A stretch of 64,000 nt of DNA from NCBI GenBank assembly GCA_046295175.1, contig JBKBNY010000009.1, positions 1 through 64,000 of the forward strand, written 5' to 3'. The position numbers and the translations under genes are program-made. The notes beneath the pieces were generated by a model, which was not told the DNA's origin, made no database searches, and was given only the letters and a program-made list of their open reading frames with translations. Origin of the DNA: JALOLV01 sp046295175 (GTDB lineage: Bacteria > Bacteroidota > Bacteroidia > Cytophagales > Spirosomataceae). Positions 1 to 7,161 of the stretch are shown piece after piece. Every line of letters begins with the position of its first letter. Positions within the stretch are counted from its first letter, which is position 1.

Positions 1-93
1 TTTTGCCGTTTTCACAGCAATAAAAGTCGGGCAAGAGTATCAAAATGCAACTTTTAATGTCGAAAATTTGGTGAATTTAATTTTTGAAAACAG
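1..93. repeat. Direct repeat copy 1, beside site 94-185
   Basis: These bases are nearly identical to 728-821. Both copies abut the low-coordinate edge of an attC-like site and begin with the same TTTTGNCGTTTTCACAGC block. This is the cassette interior immediately after recombination in gene orientation. No start codon occurs at the usual 18-nt distance, so the downstream stretch looks gene-less. It suggests a duplicated cassette. Confidence 0.8.
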
Positions 94-185
94 TTCCAAC
101 CCAAAGAAAGACGATGGATTGGGATTAGAGTTTGAATTAATTGGGAATAAATATACAAACCTTTACGCTCTTTCGGAAGTTGGAC
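94..185 (-). repeat. attC-like recombination site, copy 0
   Basis: Outer boxes are TTCCAAC at 94-100 and GTTGGAC at 179-185. Spacers are CCAAA (101-105) and GGAA (175-178). Inner boxes are GAAAGA (106-111) and TCTTTC (169-174). The inner boxes differ completely from the GCATT/AATGC pair of the other sites yet remain complementary. This compensatory change supports a selected stem rather than chance repetition. Confidence 0.7.
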
Positions 186-385
186 AAGGAATATTTTTCA
201 AACTTCGCTAATATCCCGTCCATGAAAATGGACGCATCCCAAGTGAGAAGACCTCAAAAAGCTGATTGGCGAAAAGATAGTTGCAAGCAAACTGCTCTGA
301 GTTGCTGTCGGAGTGATAGTTGAATTTTGGAAAAAATCGTTGGTTTTTCCTGTCGGCCGAGAGTTTGAAGTCCTCTGAATTTTTA
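186..385. other. Non-coding cassette segment with conserved box
   Basis: No credible gene is seen. At 351-390 it holds a block (TTTGAAGTCCTCTGAA at 364-379) that recurs at the same side of the other attC-like sites (1048-1065, 2595-2613, 3560-3577). It therefore belongs to the shared 3' cassette segment. Confidence 0.5.
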
Positions 386-745
386 GCGACTAATTTATTG
401 TTTTTGAACTGAAAATGATGGGAATTAGGTTGACAACTTAGTATAAAGCCATGTAAACCGGTCAAATTTTAATCGTTTTTGAGTTTAAAAAGTGAGAATT
501 AGATTGAAAACTTAACATAAAACTATGCAAACCGACCGAATTTTTTTTCGACAAATTTTATCGTTTTTGAGCAAAAATAGGGGAGAGAAGAATGAAATTT
601 TCACATCAAACCATGGAACTTACCTAATTTTTTTCGACAATTTTAATCGTTTTTGAGTTGAAAATGCTGGAAATTAGATTGAAAACTTAACATAAAACCA
701 TGCAAATTGACCGATATTTAGCGACGAATTTTGTCGTTTTCACAG
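386..745. repeat. Degenerate tandem repeat, about five units of 80-87 bp
   Basis: Units begin near 386, 466, 549, 634 and 721. Each carries a version of AATTTTATCGTTTTTGAG, and most continue with GATTGAAAACTTAACATAAA and ATGCAAACCGACCG-like blocks. Units are diverged, so the array is old or under relaxed constraint. It lies between two attC-like sites where a cassette gene would be expected. No open frame of gene quality is visible. It could be a gene-less cassette or a structured RNA. Confidence 0.7.
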
Positions 746-821
746 CAATAAAAGTCGCAGGAGAGTATCAAAATGCAACTTTTAACGTCGAAAATTTGGT
801 GAAAATAATCTTTGAAAACAT
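728..821. repeat. Direct repeat copy 2, beside site 822-909
   Basis: Second copy of bases 1-93, differing at scattered positions and ending at the same point against the TTCCAAC box of the neighbouring attC-like site. Confidence 0.8.
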
Positions 822-909
822 TTCCAACCAAAAGCATTGAGATGGTTGGGTTTAAAAGTTAATTTATTGATTTACAGCATCTTACCTTTTCTTAATGCGG
901 ATGTTGGAA
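822..909 (-). repeat. attC-like recombination site, copy A
   Basis: Outer boxes are TTCCAAC 822-828 and GTTGGAA 903-909. Spacers are CAAAA 829-833 and GGAT 899-902. Inner boxes are GCATT 834-838 and AATGC 894-898. Beyond a single G/A mismatch the inner stem continues with AGA against TCT, giving a helix with an extrahelical base as in attC folds. Sequence is close to copies B and C. Confidence 0.75.
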
Positions 910-1238
910 TCCAAAAATGGTGGCAAACCCGCATTAAATTTGTCCCCAAGACAAATTTGCACTCGATAATGGTAAAACTAAGGTATTTATTGCTGAAAAC
1001 CAAATTTGCATACCAATTTTTGCTCTGGGTTGCTGTCCCCGATGAAATTTGAAGACCCTTTGAAACCGCTCTAATATTTTGTCGAATTGATGGCTGATTG
1101 ATGCAAGTTACAAAAAGCCACCGACCAAACAAATGTCCGAAATAAGATTTGATACTTTGAATAGAAGGCACAAGTATAGAATTGACCAAATGGTATAGCA
1201 ATATACTAAGTAAGAAAAATTAGTATATTGCTTTAAAA
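910..1238. other. Conserved non-coding 3' cassette segment
   Basis: This is the stretch between the end of the 1239-1859 gene and its site A. It shares blocks with 3422-3640: a TTTGCATACCAATTTTTGCT block near 1007-1027 and TTTGAAGACCCTTTGAAA at 1048-1065, the latter also related to 2581-2632. Open frames here overlap the repeat in several frames and look spurious. Confidence 0.5.
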
Positions 1239-1859
1239 TTAGAGCTGATTGTTAAACTCTTTCATAAACAATGATTGCAAATAATTTTCTGCTCCTAATT
1301 GGTCGAGAATCTGTTCAATCTCTGAATAACTGTTTATTGGCATGTCACGTGGTATAATAGCCCCAGTAAGCCTTGTTACTGCATCAACTTTACTCACTCC
1401 GCTATTTACAAATGAAAGCCAAAGAATTATTAGTTCGTCAAAAATTCGGTGTAGAAAGTATGTATATTCAATTCCTTTTATTGCTTCGCTATCTCCTCTT
1501 GATGCCGACCTAATGTATGAATTAAAATCTGAAAATTTGATTGTTGATACTTTTTTATCAGCTTTTATCAAAGATTCTAAAACAGGAATAATTTCATTTT
1601 GTGCTGTTTTAGAGTATTCAAGCATGTTTTGTTCATATGCAATTTGCCAATTTGCATATGAGTTGCTTATTACTTTTGACCACATTCGGTCTATTGCATA
1701 TTTTCTGTAAAAAATATTCATCACAACTTTTTGAGGATATTCTTCTTTAGAATACCTATCTTTCCAAGAATTTATTAGACGTCGAGCATCTTTAAACGTA
1801 TTAGTTAAATCTACATTCATTTTATTTTGTTGTTTAATTATGTAAGATGGATTATTCAT
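1239..1859 (-). CDS. Cassette gene of unknown function (206 aa)
   Basis: Not recognised. The protein appears largely alpha-helical and soluble, with no signal peptide, membrane segment or catalytic motif that I can name. The start chosen is the ATG at 1859. A longer frame begins with TTG three codons upstream, inside the preceding gene. The ATG overlaps the stop of the 1852-2352 gene in an ATGAATAA arrangement (8-nt overlap), so the two are probably co-translated and form one two-gene cassette between sites B and A. The pairing of two small unknown genes could be a toxin-antitoxin or defence pair, but nothing in the sequence proves this. Confidence 0.75.
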   Translation of the reverse strand: MNNPSYIIKQQNKMNVDLTNTFKDARRLINSWKDRYSKEEYPQKVVMNIFYRKYAIDRMWSKVISNSYANWQIAYEQNMLEYSKTAQNEIIPVLESLIKADKKVSTIKFSDFNSYIRSASRGDSEAIKGIEYTYFLHRIFDELIILWLSFVNSGVSKVDAVTRLTGAIIPRDMPINSYSEIEQILDQLGAENYLQSLFMKEFNNQL

Positions 1860-2352
1860 AAAATTCAATTAACCTCACAGGGATGTTAAATGAAAAAGTC
1901 ATTTTTTTTACAACACCATTTTGAAGAAAAATACCTGCACAATAAGGTTCTTTTGCTCCAAAAGTTTTCTTTTCACAAGTATCGCCTGTCACCATTCTGA
2001 GCATATTTAAACCGTTACAATCGTTAGATTGGGCGGGAGGAATTTCTGCAAGTTGAATTCTATCTTTTTGGGTAAAGCAAATACTGAATTTGAATTCTTG
2101 AAGTATATGTTCCGCTATACTCTTATCTGAAATTACAATAGTTACATCATTACTATCAAATGGTGAAATCATTGCTTCAATTACTCCATTGAATTTGCCA
2201 CTTGAACTCATCTGTCCATTTTGCCAAACTTCAAAACGGCTTGGTATAAATTTAAAATGGCTAAGTGTAATCCCTTGAAATGGAGTAAAAGAATCAAATT
2301 CTATATTTTTTTTATTTAAAAGGTAATCAAAATATTTTGTTAAGTCATCCAT
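1852..2352 (-). CDS. Cassette gene of unknown function (166 aa)
   Basis: Not recognised. The protein looks beta-rich and soluble, with a cysteine pair (CEKK and YCAG region) and an acidic C-terminus. An in-frame TTG exists at 2376 within the attC-like site, but the ATG at 2352 is preferred: it lies 18 nt beyond the site edge (2371), the same spacing as other cassette genes. It is the first gene of a two-gene cassette, with its stop codon overlapping the start of the next gene. Expression would depend on read-through from upstream cassettes or a promoter within the short leader; no promoter is visible. Confidence 0.75.
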   Translation of the reverse strand: MDDLTKYFDYLLNKKNIEFDSFTPFQGITLSHFKFIPSRFEVWQNGQMSSSGKFNGVIEAMISPFDSNDVTIVISDKSIAEHILQEFKFSICFTQKDRIQLAEIPPAQSNDCNGLNMLRMVTGDTCEKKTFGAKEPYCAGIFLQNGVVKKMTFSFNIPVRLIEFYE

Positions 2353-2370
2353 AAAAATTGCGTTTAAAAA

Positions 2371-2457
2371 TTCCAACCCAAAGCATTGAGATGGTTGGTT
2401 TTAAGGTTAATACATTGATTTATAGCTACTTACCTTTTCTTAATGCGGTTGTTGGGG
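2371..2457 (-). repeat. attC-like recombination site, copy B
   Basis: Outer boxes are TTCCAAC 2371-2377 and GTTGGGG 2451-2457. Spacers are CCAAA 2378-2382 and GGTT 2447-2450. Inner boxes are GCATT 2383-2387 and AATGC 2442-2446. The following gene starts 18 nt away at 2352. Confidence 0.75.
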
Positions 2458-2783
2458 CACACGAATAATGGCAAGCAACGCAGGGACGAAGTCCCAAGTT
2501 GATTTTGAAAACCAACCAAACAGAAACAAATTTAGTGACTTTTTGGAGAAAAGCAAGCACACTTTGAAAAAAGGTAGTAGCTGTCGACCGAGAAGTTGAA
2601 GACTCCTTGAAAACGCTCTAATATCTGGTCGCCAAGATGCTTAAAGTTCTTTGGATAAGTCCAAAAGTGGTCGCTGTCCGCCGATAAATTTGCAAGTTTT
2701 AAATAAAAAAATACCCAAGTGTTCGCTTGTCGAATGTAACTTTGAGCTAAAACTATCAAACTATTTCAATCGCATACGAATTA
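2458..2783. other. Conserved non-coding 3' cassette segment
   Basis: About 325 bp between a cassette gene end and its attC-like site. At 2581-2632 it has the conserved block seen after the other sites (GTCG, then TTGAAGACTCCTTGAAAA, then CGCTCTAATAT, then GTCG). I see no supportable gene. Confidence 0.5.
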
Positions 2784-3317
2784 CTATTCTAAAATCTTTT
2801 TTGCATCTTCAAATTCTTTTTCAAGAATAGACCTTGATTTATACCATTGATGAAGATTTGAGTTAATTTCATTAAATGTTGGATATAAAATACTCGCTGA
2901 TTGCAAAGAGGCGAGAATAACTAAAACTCCATTGATAAATGTTTTTCTGGTATCATTTAGAACTCCAATTGGTGGAATTGACATATTATTTACATCATCT
3001 TTGTAACCTTTGAGTGTTTTATCTTTTATCGTATGTGCATACTGGTTTCTGATTTTTCTAACAACCTCAATGTTTTTGAATGTCGTTTCATCTATGAGTT
3101 CGATTGCTTTTGCTAATTTAATTTTTGAAGAAAATGTTGATAAAAAGCCATTCCCACTAAATATTTCTTTCTCATCTTTTTTTTGAATTGTTAGTTTTGA
3201 TAGTAATAGATTTTGTAAACAAAAATCAATAAAGGATGCAGCAACTAGAACAAGTCCTCTGTCAGTTTCTTTGTTCAACATTTCTTGAAACTGGTTTAAA
3301 TCTTCTTTCTCTAACAT
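2784..3317 (-). CDS. MltR/MtlR-like small alpha-helical cassette protein
   Basis: The 177-aa protein resembles the MltR (mannitol repressor) family fold. It has an ETDRGLVLVAASFIDFCL helix, a GNGFLSTFSSKIKLAKA segment and an IRNQYAHT motif. The family also includes many uncharacterised proteins of accessory regions, and HEPN-like RxxxxH proteins share the IRNxxAH signature. The R-N-x-x-A-H arrangement is visible around residues 88-95. It sits alone in a cassette bounded by sites C and B, starting at an ATG 18 nt from site C. No mannitol genes are nearby, so a sugar-regulation role is unlikely. A HEPN-type RNase or antitoxin role is possible but unproven. Confidence 0.7.
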   Translation of the reverse strand: MLEKEDLNQFQEMLNKETDRGLVLVAASFIDFCLQNLLLSKLTIQKKDEKEIFSGNGFLSTFSSKIKLAKAIELIDETTFKNIEVVRKIRNQYAHTIKDKTLKGYKDDVNNMSIPPIGVLNDTRKTFINGVLVILASLQSASILYPTFNEINSNLHQWYKSRSILEKEFEDAKKILE

Positions 3318-3335
3318 ATTATATTTTTGAAGCTA

Positions 3336-3421
3336 TTCCAACCAAAAGCATTGAGATGGTTGGGTTTAAGTTAATTTATTGATTTACAATTACTTACCTT
3401 TTCTTAATGCGGATGTTGGAA
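3336..3421 (-). repeat. attC-like recombination site, copy C
   Basis: Outer boxes are TTCCAAC 3336-3342 and GTTGGAA 3415-3421. Spacers are CAAAA 3343-3347 and GGAT 3411-3414. Inner boxes are GCATT 3348-3352 and AATGC 3406-3410. It is nearly identical to copy A. Confidence 0.78.
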
Positions 3422-3640
3422 CAGTAAGAAAAGTGAAATTACAGCTCATTTTTGTTGTCGCCAGACAACAACGCAAGAAGTGATATAAAACTAAGAAGTT
3501 TATTGCTGAAAACAAAATTTGCATACCAATTTTTGCTCTGGCTGAATGTCGCAGGAGAGTTTGAAGACCCCTTGAAATACTCTAAGTTCCTGTCGAAGAG
3601 GTGATTGTAATTGCTCTTCTACTAATTCTTACTCAAAAGG
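3422..3640. other. Conserved non-coding 3' cassette segment
   Basis: Shares long blocks with 910-1090: TTTATTGCTGAAAAC, then a TTTGCATACCAATTTTTGCT block, then TTTGAAGACCCCTTGAAA at 3560-3577. No gene is seen. Together with the adjacent attC-like site it forms a larger repeated 3' cassette end. Confidence 0.55.
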
Positions 3641-3859
3641 TTAAGATTCAAGTTTGGGTGGTTTAAATTTAAAGCAATATGCCGTTACAAAAATTGAAAC
3701 AGGGACAAGAATTAAATCTTTAACATAAACTTTATTTTCAACGGTATATTTCTTTGTACTTGGGAATTGTTCTGAAAGTGTGTTTAGCATTATGTACACC
3801 ACTCCAAATACAAGAGCGATTGAGGAAAAATATGCAATATATTGTCTTAGTTTTTCCAT
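3641..3859 (-). CDS. Small two-helix membrane protein
   Basis: A 72-aa protein with two hydrophobic segments (about residues 8-26 and 48-65) joined by a polar loop, followed by a short basic tail. Its ATG shares one base with the stop of the 3859-4899 gene (TAATG), so the two are probably co-translated. The partner also has a hydrophobic segment, which suggests a small membrane complex encoded by one cassette. No family is recognised. Membrane-associated two-gene units are common among abortive-infection modules, but that is only an analogy. Confidence 0.65.
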   Translation of the reverse strand: MEKLRQYIAYFSSIALVFGVVYIMLNTLSEQFPSTKKYTVENKVYVKDLILVPVSIFVTAYCFKFKPPKLES

Positions 3860-4899
3860 TAGCTTACCTGATTTGGCGTTTGGTTACTACCATTTTCATC
3901 TTTTTTTCCAGTTAGGATTTGGGTCAATAAATTTGATAATTGTTGTTGGTCAATTTCTAAGTTTTCCAACTTTTTATTTAATTCCTTTACTGTATCTCTT
4001 TTCCTACCATCAGAAAGAAAATCCGAGATTTTCTTAATTATCCCATCTGAGTTTACTTCAAAGGTAAATAATTTATTCCCAATTTTCACATTTGCACCTG
4101 CTAAAATTGCTAAAATTAATGCAATTATTGAAATTGTGTAAATACTTGTACTGATTAGCTCTAATGTGCCAGGCGAATTGAGGTTTAATTTTGTTTTTAT
4201 TTCATCAGTGGAAATTTTTAACCCTTCTTGTTTCCCAAATTCTTCTGTAAGTTTAAATATTTCAAGCCATGATTTAAATAATTCCGTAGCATTTAAATCA
4301 TTGTGCTTATTGATATTTACGACTAAATGAGTCTCGTCATTTTTTATGAAAATATTGTTTAAAGTTCTATCAATGGCTTGTATTGCCGAAGGGTCAATTT
4401 TTGTAATTGTTCTATGAACAAATATGGTTCTAAATATATTGGGGTCTAACTTAAACTTTGAAACTTCTTTGAACCATTTTACCTTTTTTCGCTTTGTGAA
4501 AGGACAACTGCCATTTGGAATATTTAACTCATTGTAAGTAGGAGTTTCTAAAACAACACCAAATGTAAGGTAATCAGAATTTTCACTTGGAATAAGGACA
4601 ATATCATTTTTCTTGATAGAATAAGCAAAATCAATTAGTTGATTACCAATGTATTTAGGTCTTTTTTCTTCTTCATAAATACTCTTAACTTTCTTCCCTA
4701 AAATATCATTTGCATTTTTTTGACCTCTGGCATTGGCTATATCTAATAACGTTACTTCATTGTAACCAATAGCAATGTAACCACCCTTCCTAAACTCATT
4801 ATAAAATTCACCTCCATTTGTACGAACAAACCAATAGTGTCTCGTTGGTTCAATTAGGTCAATATTTTTTTCAATGTCGTTTAGTAGTGCTTGAATCAT
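3859..4899 (-). CDS. Cassette protein with N-terminal nuclease-system-like module and a membrane segment
   Basis: 346 aa. An upstream in-frame ATG at 4932 lies inside the attC-like site, so the ATG at 4899 (17 nt from the site) was chosen. The N-terminal third has a YWFVRTNGGEFYNEF segment followed by GGYIAIGYNEV. This pattern is reminiscent of the accessory module found in front of Mrr-type and other restriction-associated proteins; the resemblance is by eye. Around residues 245-270 there is a hydrophobic stretch, then a charged coiled-coil-like C-terminus (KELNKKLENLEIDQQQL). No catalytic motif is recognised. It is co-translated with the small membrane protein 3641-3859. Anti-phage function is plausible but inferred from context. 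Confidence 0.7.
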   Translation of the reverse strand: MIQALLNDIEKNIDLIEPTRHYWFVRTNGGEFYNEFRKGGYIAIGYNEVTLLDIANARGQKNANDILGKKVKSIYEEEKRPKYIGNQLIDFAYSIKKNDIVLIPSENSDYLTFGVVLETPTYNELNIPNGSCPFTKRKKVKWFKEVSKFKLDPNIFRTIFVHRTITKIDPSAIQAIDRTLNNIFIKNDETHLVVNINKHNDLNATELFKSWLEIFKLTEEFGKQEGLKISTDEIKTKLNLNSPGTLELISTSIYTISIIALILAILAGANVKIGNKLFTFEVNSDGIIKKISDFLSDGRKRDTVKELNKKLENLEIDQQQLSNLLTQILTGKKDENGSNQTPNQVS

Positions 4900-4916
4900 T
4901 ATTTTGTTTTTTTTTA

Positions 4917-5006
4917 TTCCAACGACCAGCATTATGATGGTTTTTGGAGTGATTTTAGAGTTAATTTCTTAATTATCAAGCCTTTACATAATGCTTCGTG
5001 TTGGAG
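4917..5006 (-). repeat. attC-like recombination site, copy D
   Basis: Outer boxes are TTCCAAC 4917-4923 and GTTGGAG 5000-5006. Spacers are GACCA 4924-4928 and TTCGT 4995-4999. The inner boxes GCATTATG 4929-4936 and CATAATGC 4987-4994 form a perfect 8-bp stem. The central part differs from copies A-C while the stem is kept and extended. Confidence 0.75.
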
Positions 5007-5293
5007 ACAAACTAACTTTGCTAACCGCTCCGATTTGATGTCCACCAACAAAGCTGCGTGCTAAGATGGTAAAAAACGTAGAAACAGCTCTAATTGAATG
5101 TCGCCAAACCAAACCTGCATACCAAGTTCTGAAAAAAGAAATTGAAAAGCAAAAGAATTTATTGTTCGGAGTGAAATTTGAGAAAATACCACGCATTGGA
5201 CTTGTCGAAAATGACTATGCGTTTGAAATTTTGCTGAGAACTCACACTTATAAACTTCACTTTTGTCTTATCAATTATGACAAAAATTAAATC
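5007..5293. other. Non-coding 3' cassette segment, diverged
   Basis: Contains weaker versions of the shared block (CCGCTCCGATTTGATGTCC near 5026-5044, and CAGCTCTAATTGAATGTCGC with GCATACCAAG at 5085-5125). Open frames on both strands cross these blocks and are not convincing genes. Confidence 0.4.
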
Positions 5294-6316
5294 TTATCTT
5301 AATCTATTGATATTTTCAACAAACCATTCTTCAATATCAATGAGATTTTTTGACTCATTGAGCATTAAAGTTTTGTAGTATCCACCAGAAGGGTCTTTAT
5401 CACTTTTATACGTCATATAATCATTATCAAAATTCCAATCTTTTTTGCTTAAATTCTTAAAATCACGATTCCAAATATTTATTTCAGATTTCAATCCTTT
5501 TTCTTCTAAAGTGAATCCAATAAAAATATTACAATTTCGTAAATTTTCAATGTAATGAAGTCCATATCTATTTAATACCAAGTCCAAACCTTTATATTTA
5601 GATGTGATTGTGCCAAATTTTGGTTTAAATTCTCTCTCCAAGTTGGAAATAATTATTTCAAGTTTAGAAAGTAAATTCAATGTTCTGCTAAAAATATTGA
5701 TTTCACTTAGTTCAACCGTTTTATTATCCATATTCATCATTTTTAGGAAGTTTAAAAATTCTTCAATTATTTGGTCTTTTCTCAGAATATTCTCATTTTC
5801 TAAGAATTTAAACACGTCCAACCAACGAAATTGATAAAATAAATTGGGGTTATATTTAGTTTTAAGCTCGCTTTTAAGCTCACTATATTTTGTGCAGTAT
5901 CTCAGGAAGATTTCTTTATCTTCCTGTTTTTCTTTTTCTAAGACAGATTTATACTTTCCAAGCTGTGTTGTTTTTTTTCCATCCTTACTATTTGAAACAT
6001 TTTCCTTACTTTCTACTTTGACTTCAACAAAACACAAGAAAGATTCACATTTTATCTCAATATCAATTCTACTTGCCATAACTTCACCGTTATTATCTTC
6101 GTCCGTTTCATCAATATTATTAATGAACTTAGAAAAGGAAACCTGACCTTGGATACTAATTTGTCCTTGAATATTTGAAATCTTTAATACGTTTCTTACA
6201 AATTTTTCCAGTGTTGAATAATTTGATTCTTTTTGCAATATACTTACAAGAATATCTGTGCAAAAATCCTCCAATCGAAGCTTTCGATGTAAAAAAATAT
6301 TGTAAAAAAGATTCAT
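5294..6316 (-). CDS. PD-(D/E)XK nuclease family protein
   Basis: 340 aa. The N-terminus has an EDFCTDILVSIL helix typical of stand-alone PD-(D/E)XK nuclease-superfamily proteins found in defence regions. The catalytic core is visible as D85 in RIDIEIK, then E98-V-K100 in FVEVKVE, followed by a Q118-containing helix (TQLGKY). This gives the D-x12-ExK-Q order of the fold. The C-terminal half is not recognised and may give target recognition. The ATG at 6316 lies 18 nt from the edge of the short site 6335-6393. It is the only cassette product with clear nuclease residues and is most simply a restriction- or defence-type enzyme. Confidence 0.8.
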   Translation of the reverse strand: MNLFYNIFLHRKLRLEDFCTDILVSILQKESNYSTLEKFVRNVLKISNIQGQISIQGQVSFSKFINNIDETDEDNNGEVMASRIDIEIKCESFLCFVEVKVESKENVSNSKDGKKTTQLGKYKSVLEKEKQEDKEIFLRYCTKYSELKSELKTKYNPNLFYQFRWLDVFKFLENENILRKDQIIEEFLNFLKMMNMDNKTVELSEINIFSRTLNLLSKLEIIISNLEREFKPKFGTITSKYKGLDLVLNRYGLHYIENLRNCNIFIGFTLEEKGLKSEINIWNRDFKNLSKKDWNFDNDYMTYKSDKDPSGGYYKTLMLNESKNLIDIEEWFVENINRLR

Positions 6317-6334
6317 GAATTAAGGTTTATTTTT

Positions 6335-6393
6335 ACCCTATAACTGGGCGAAAGATGTATAGTTTCAAGTTGTTGATTATTAGATAGTTAGGT
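6335..6393 (-). repeat. Short cassette-boundary site, second type (E')
   Basis: One end is ACCCTATAAC (6335-6344) and the other is GTTAGGT (6387-6393), which matches the canonical integron core GTTRRRY. CTATA 6338-6342 pairs with TATAG 6358-6362 around a GGGCGAAAGATG loop. Site 6884-6945 has the same plan with different stem bases (TTATC/GATAA) and a GGACGAAGATG loop. Both share TTGATTATTA before the GTT core. Confidence 0.5.
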
Positions 6394-6447
6394 GGCGATT
6401 TCCTAAGAATTGTATTGGAATATTAATCTATAAATATTAAAGAATTT

Positions 6448-6831
6448 TTATGATTTATCATAAGGATAATCTGACTTTTCAAATTTAGAAAATGCTTTAA
6501 TAATTTTAAAGTAGTTGTTCCAATGTTCGGGATTTGATTTTGGGTTTCTACCATCATTGTAGAAAAAAATAGTTTTTAATTTTCCATTTTCATCTCTTTG
6601 AATAGCTTCTGAATCTTTAATTATTTTTAAAATAGCTCTCTCAGTTAAACCATCATATTTTGTATGTACAGGAAATTCGGAATATGAATTTTCATCAAAA
6701 ATACTTTGTTGTTTACTTTTATCATTCCATCCTAATGGTAGATATTCTCTGTTAAAGACGAACCATTGGTCATCTTTAATGTTGGTTATTCCATAAGGTA
6801 AATTAATTCTGAAAAAGTCGGTGAGTGCCAT
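6448..6831 (-). CDS. Cassette gene of unknown function (127 aa)
   Basis: Not recognised. A small soluble acidic/aromatic protein beginning MALTDFFRINLPYG, with GWNDKSKQQSIFDEN and FFYNDGRNP segments. It resembles accessory or immunity-type small proteins in composition only. It is the first gene after the recombinase end of the array, bounded by the two short sites 6884-6945 (53 nt upstream) and 6335-6393 (55 bp downstream), making a compact single-gene cassette. The first cassette is normally the most recently acquired in integrons. Confidence 0.7.
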   Translation of the reverse strand: MALTDFFRINLPYGITNIKDDQWFVFNREYLPLGWNDKSKQQSIFDENSYSEFPVHTKYDGLTERAILKIIKDSEAIQRDENGKLKTIFFYNDGRNPKSNPEHWNNYFKIIKAFSKFEKSDYPYDKS

Positions 6832-6883
6832 AGTTTTATTTGCTTATATTAATGTTAATTGATAAAGATTTGTTTTGAAAAAT

Positions 6884-6945
6884 TTCCAACTTATCATTGG
6901 ACGAAGATGCACAATGATAAATCTTTGATTATTAATTGGTTAAAT
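6884..6945 (-). repeat. Recombinase-proximal site (E), attI or first attC candidate
   Basis: Begins TTCCAAC 6884-6890, like the outer box of the long sites, and ends GTTAAAT 6939-6945, which fits GTTRRRY. TTATCATTG 6891-6899 and CAATGATAA 6912-6920 form a perfect 9-bp stem. The outer ends are not fully complementary, as expected for an attI-type or hybrid site. Confidence 0.5.
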
Positions 6946-6970
6946 GACCCAAACTTGGGTCATTTTTTTT
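6942..6970 (+). terminator. Intrinsic terminator beside the array
   Basis: AAATGACCCAA (6942-6952) and TTGGGTCATTT (6955-6965) are perfectly complementary and followed by a T run to 6970. The T run is on the plus strand, so it would stop rightward transcription. No plus-strand gene ends here, which is odd. It may insulate the 7162 gene and recombinase from array antisense transcription. Confidence 0.6.
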
Positions 6971-7161
6971 ACAATTATAATTGAAATCAGTGAAATTTAC
7001 AATAGCTTAATGCCAAAAATTCTAATGCGTAATTTGAAGCAATATGCACAATTTTAAATGCCTTATAATGAGTACATTATCAATTGAAATTTATTGGAAT
7101 CCTGAAATATTATTCATAAATTTGTATAACGTCAAATGTTTGATTTATAGCTGATTATAGT
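6971..7161. other. AT-rich spacer before the 7162 gene
   Basis: Together with 6832-6883 this is the largely gene-free stretch around the recombinase-proximal site. I see no gene and no convincing promoter for the array on the minus strand. Confidence 0.4.

Noticed and set aside
141..465. Two short open frames at the left edge
   Set aside because: They overlap repeat units and the conserved box, and their starts are not at the 18-nt cassette position.
386..745. Transposon terminal repeats as explanation of the tandem units
   Set aside because: Units are direct and tandem with no transposase frame and no target-site duplication visible.
837..1201. Overlapping open frames on both strands across an attC-like site
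   Set aside because: They run through repeated palindromic sequence and have no coding-like composition.
2532..2759. 75-aa minus-strand open frame
   Set aside because: It lies in the shared 3' cassette block, whose other copies do not keep the frame.
5066..5290. 74-aa plus-strand open frame
   Set aside because: Opposite to all cassette genes and covering diverged repeat blocks; no protein features.
94..6945. CRISPR array as explanation of the repeats
   Set aside because: Repeats are 60-92 bp palindromes spaced by whole genes, not short repeats with uniform spacers, and no cas gene is present.
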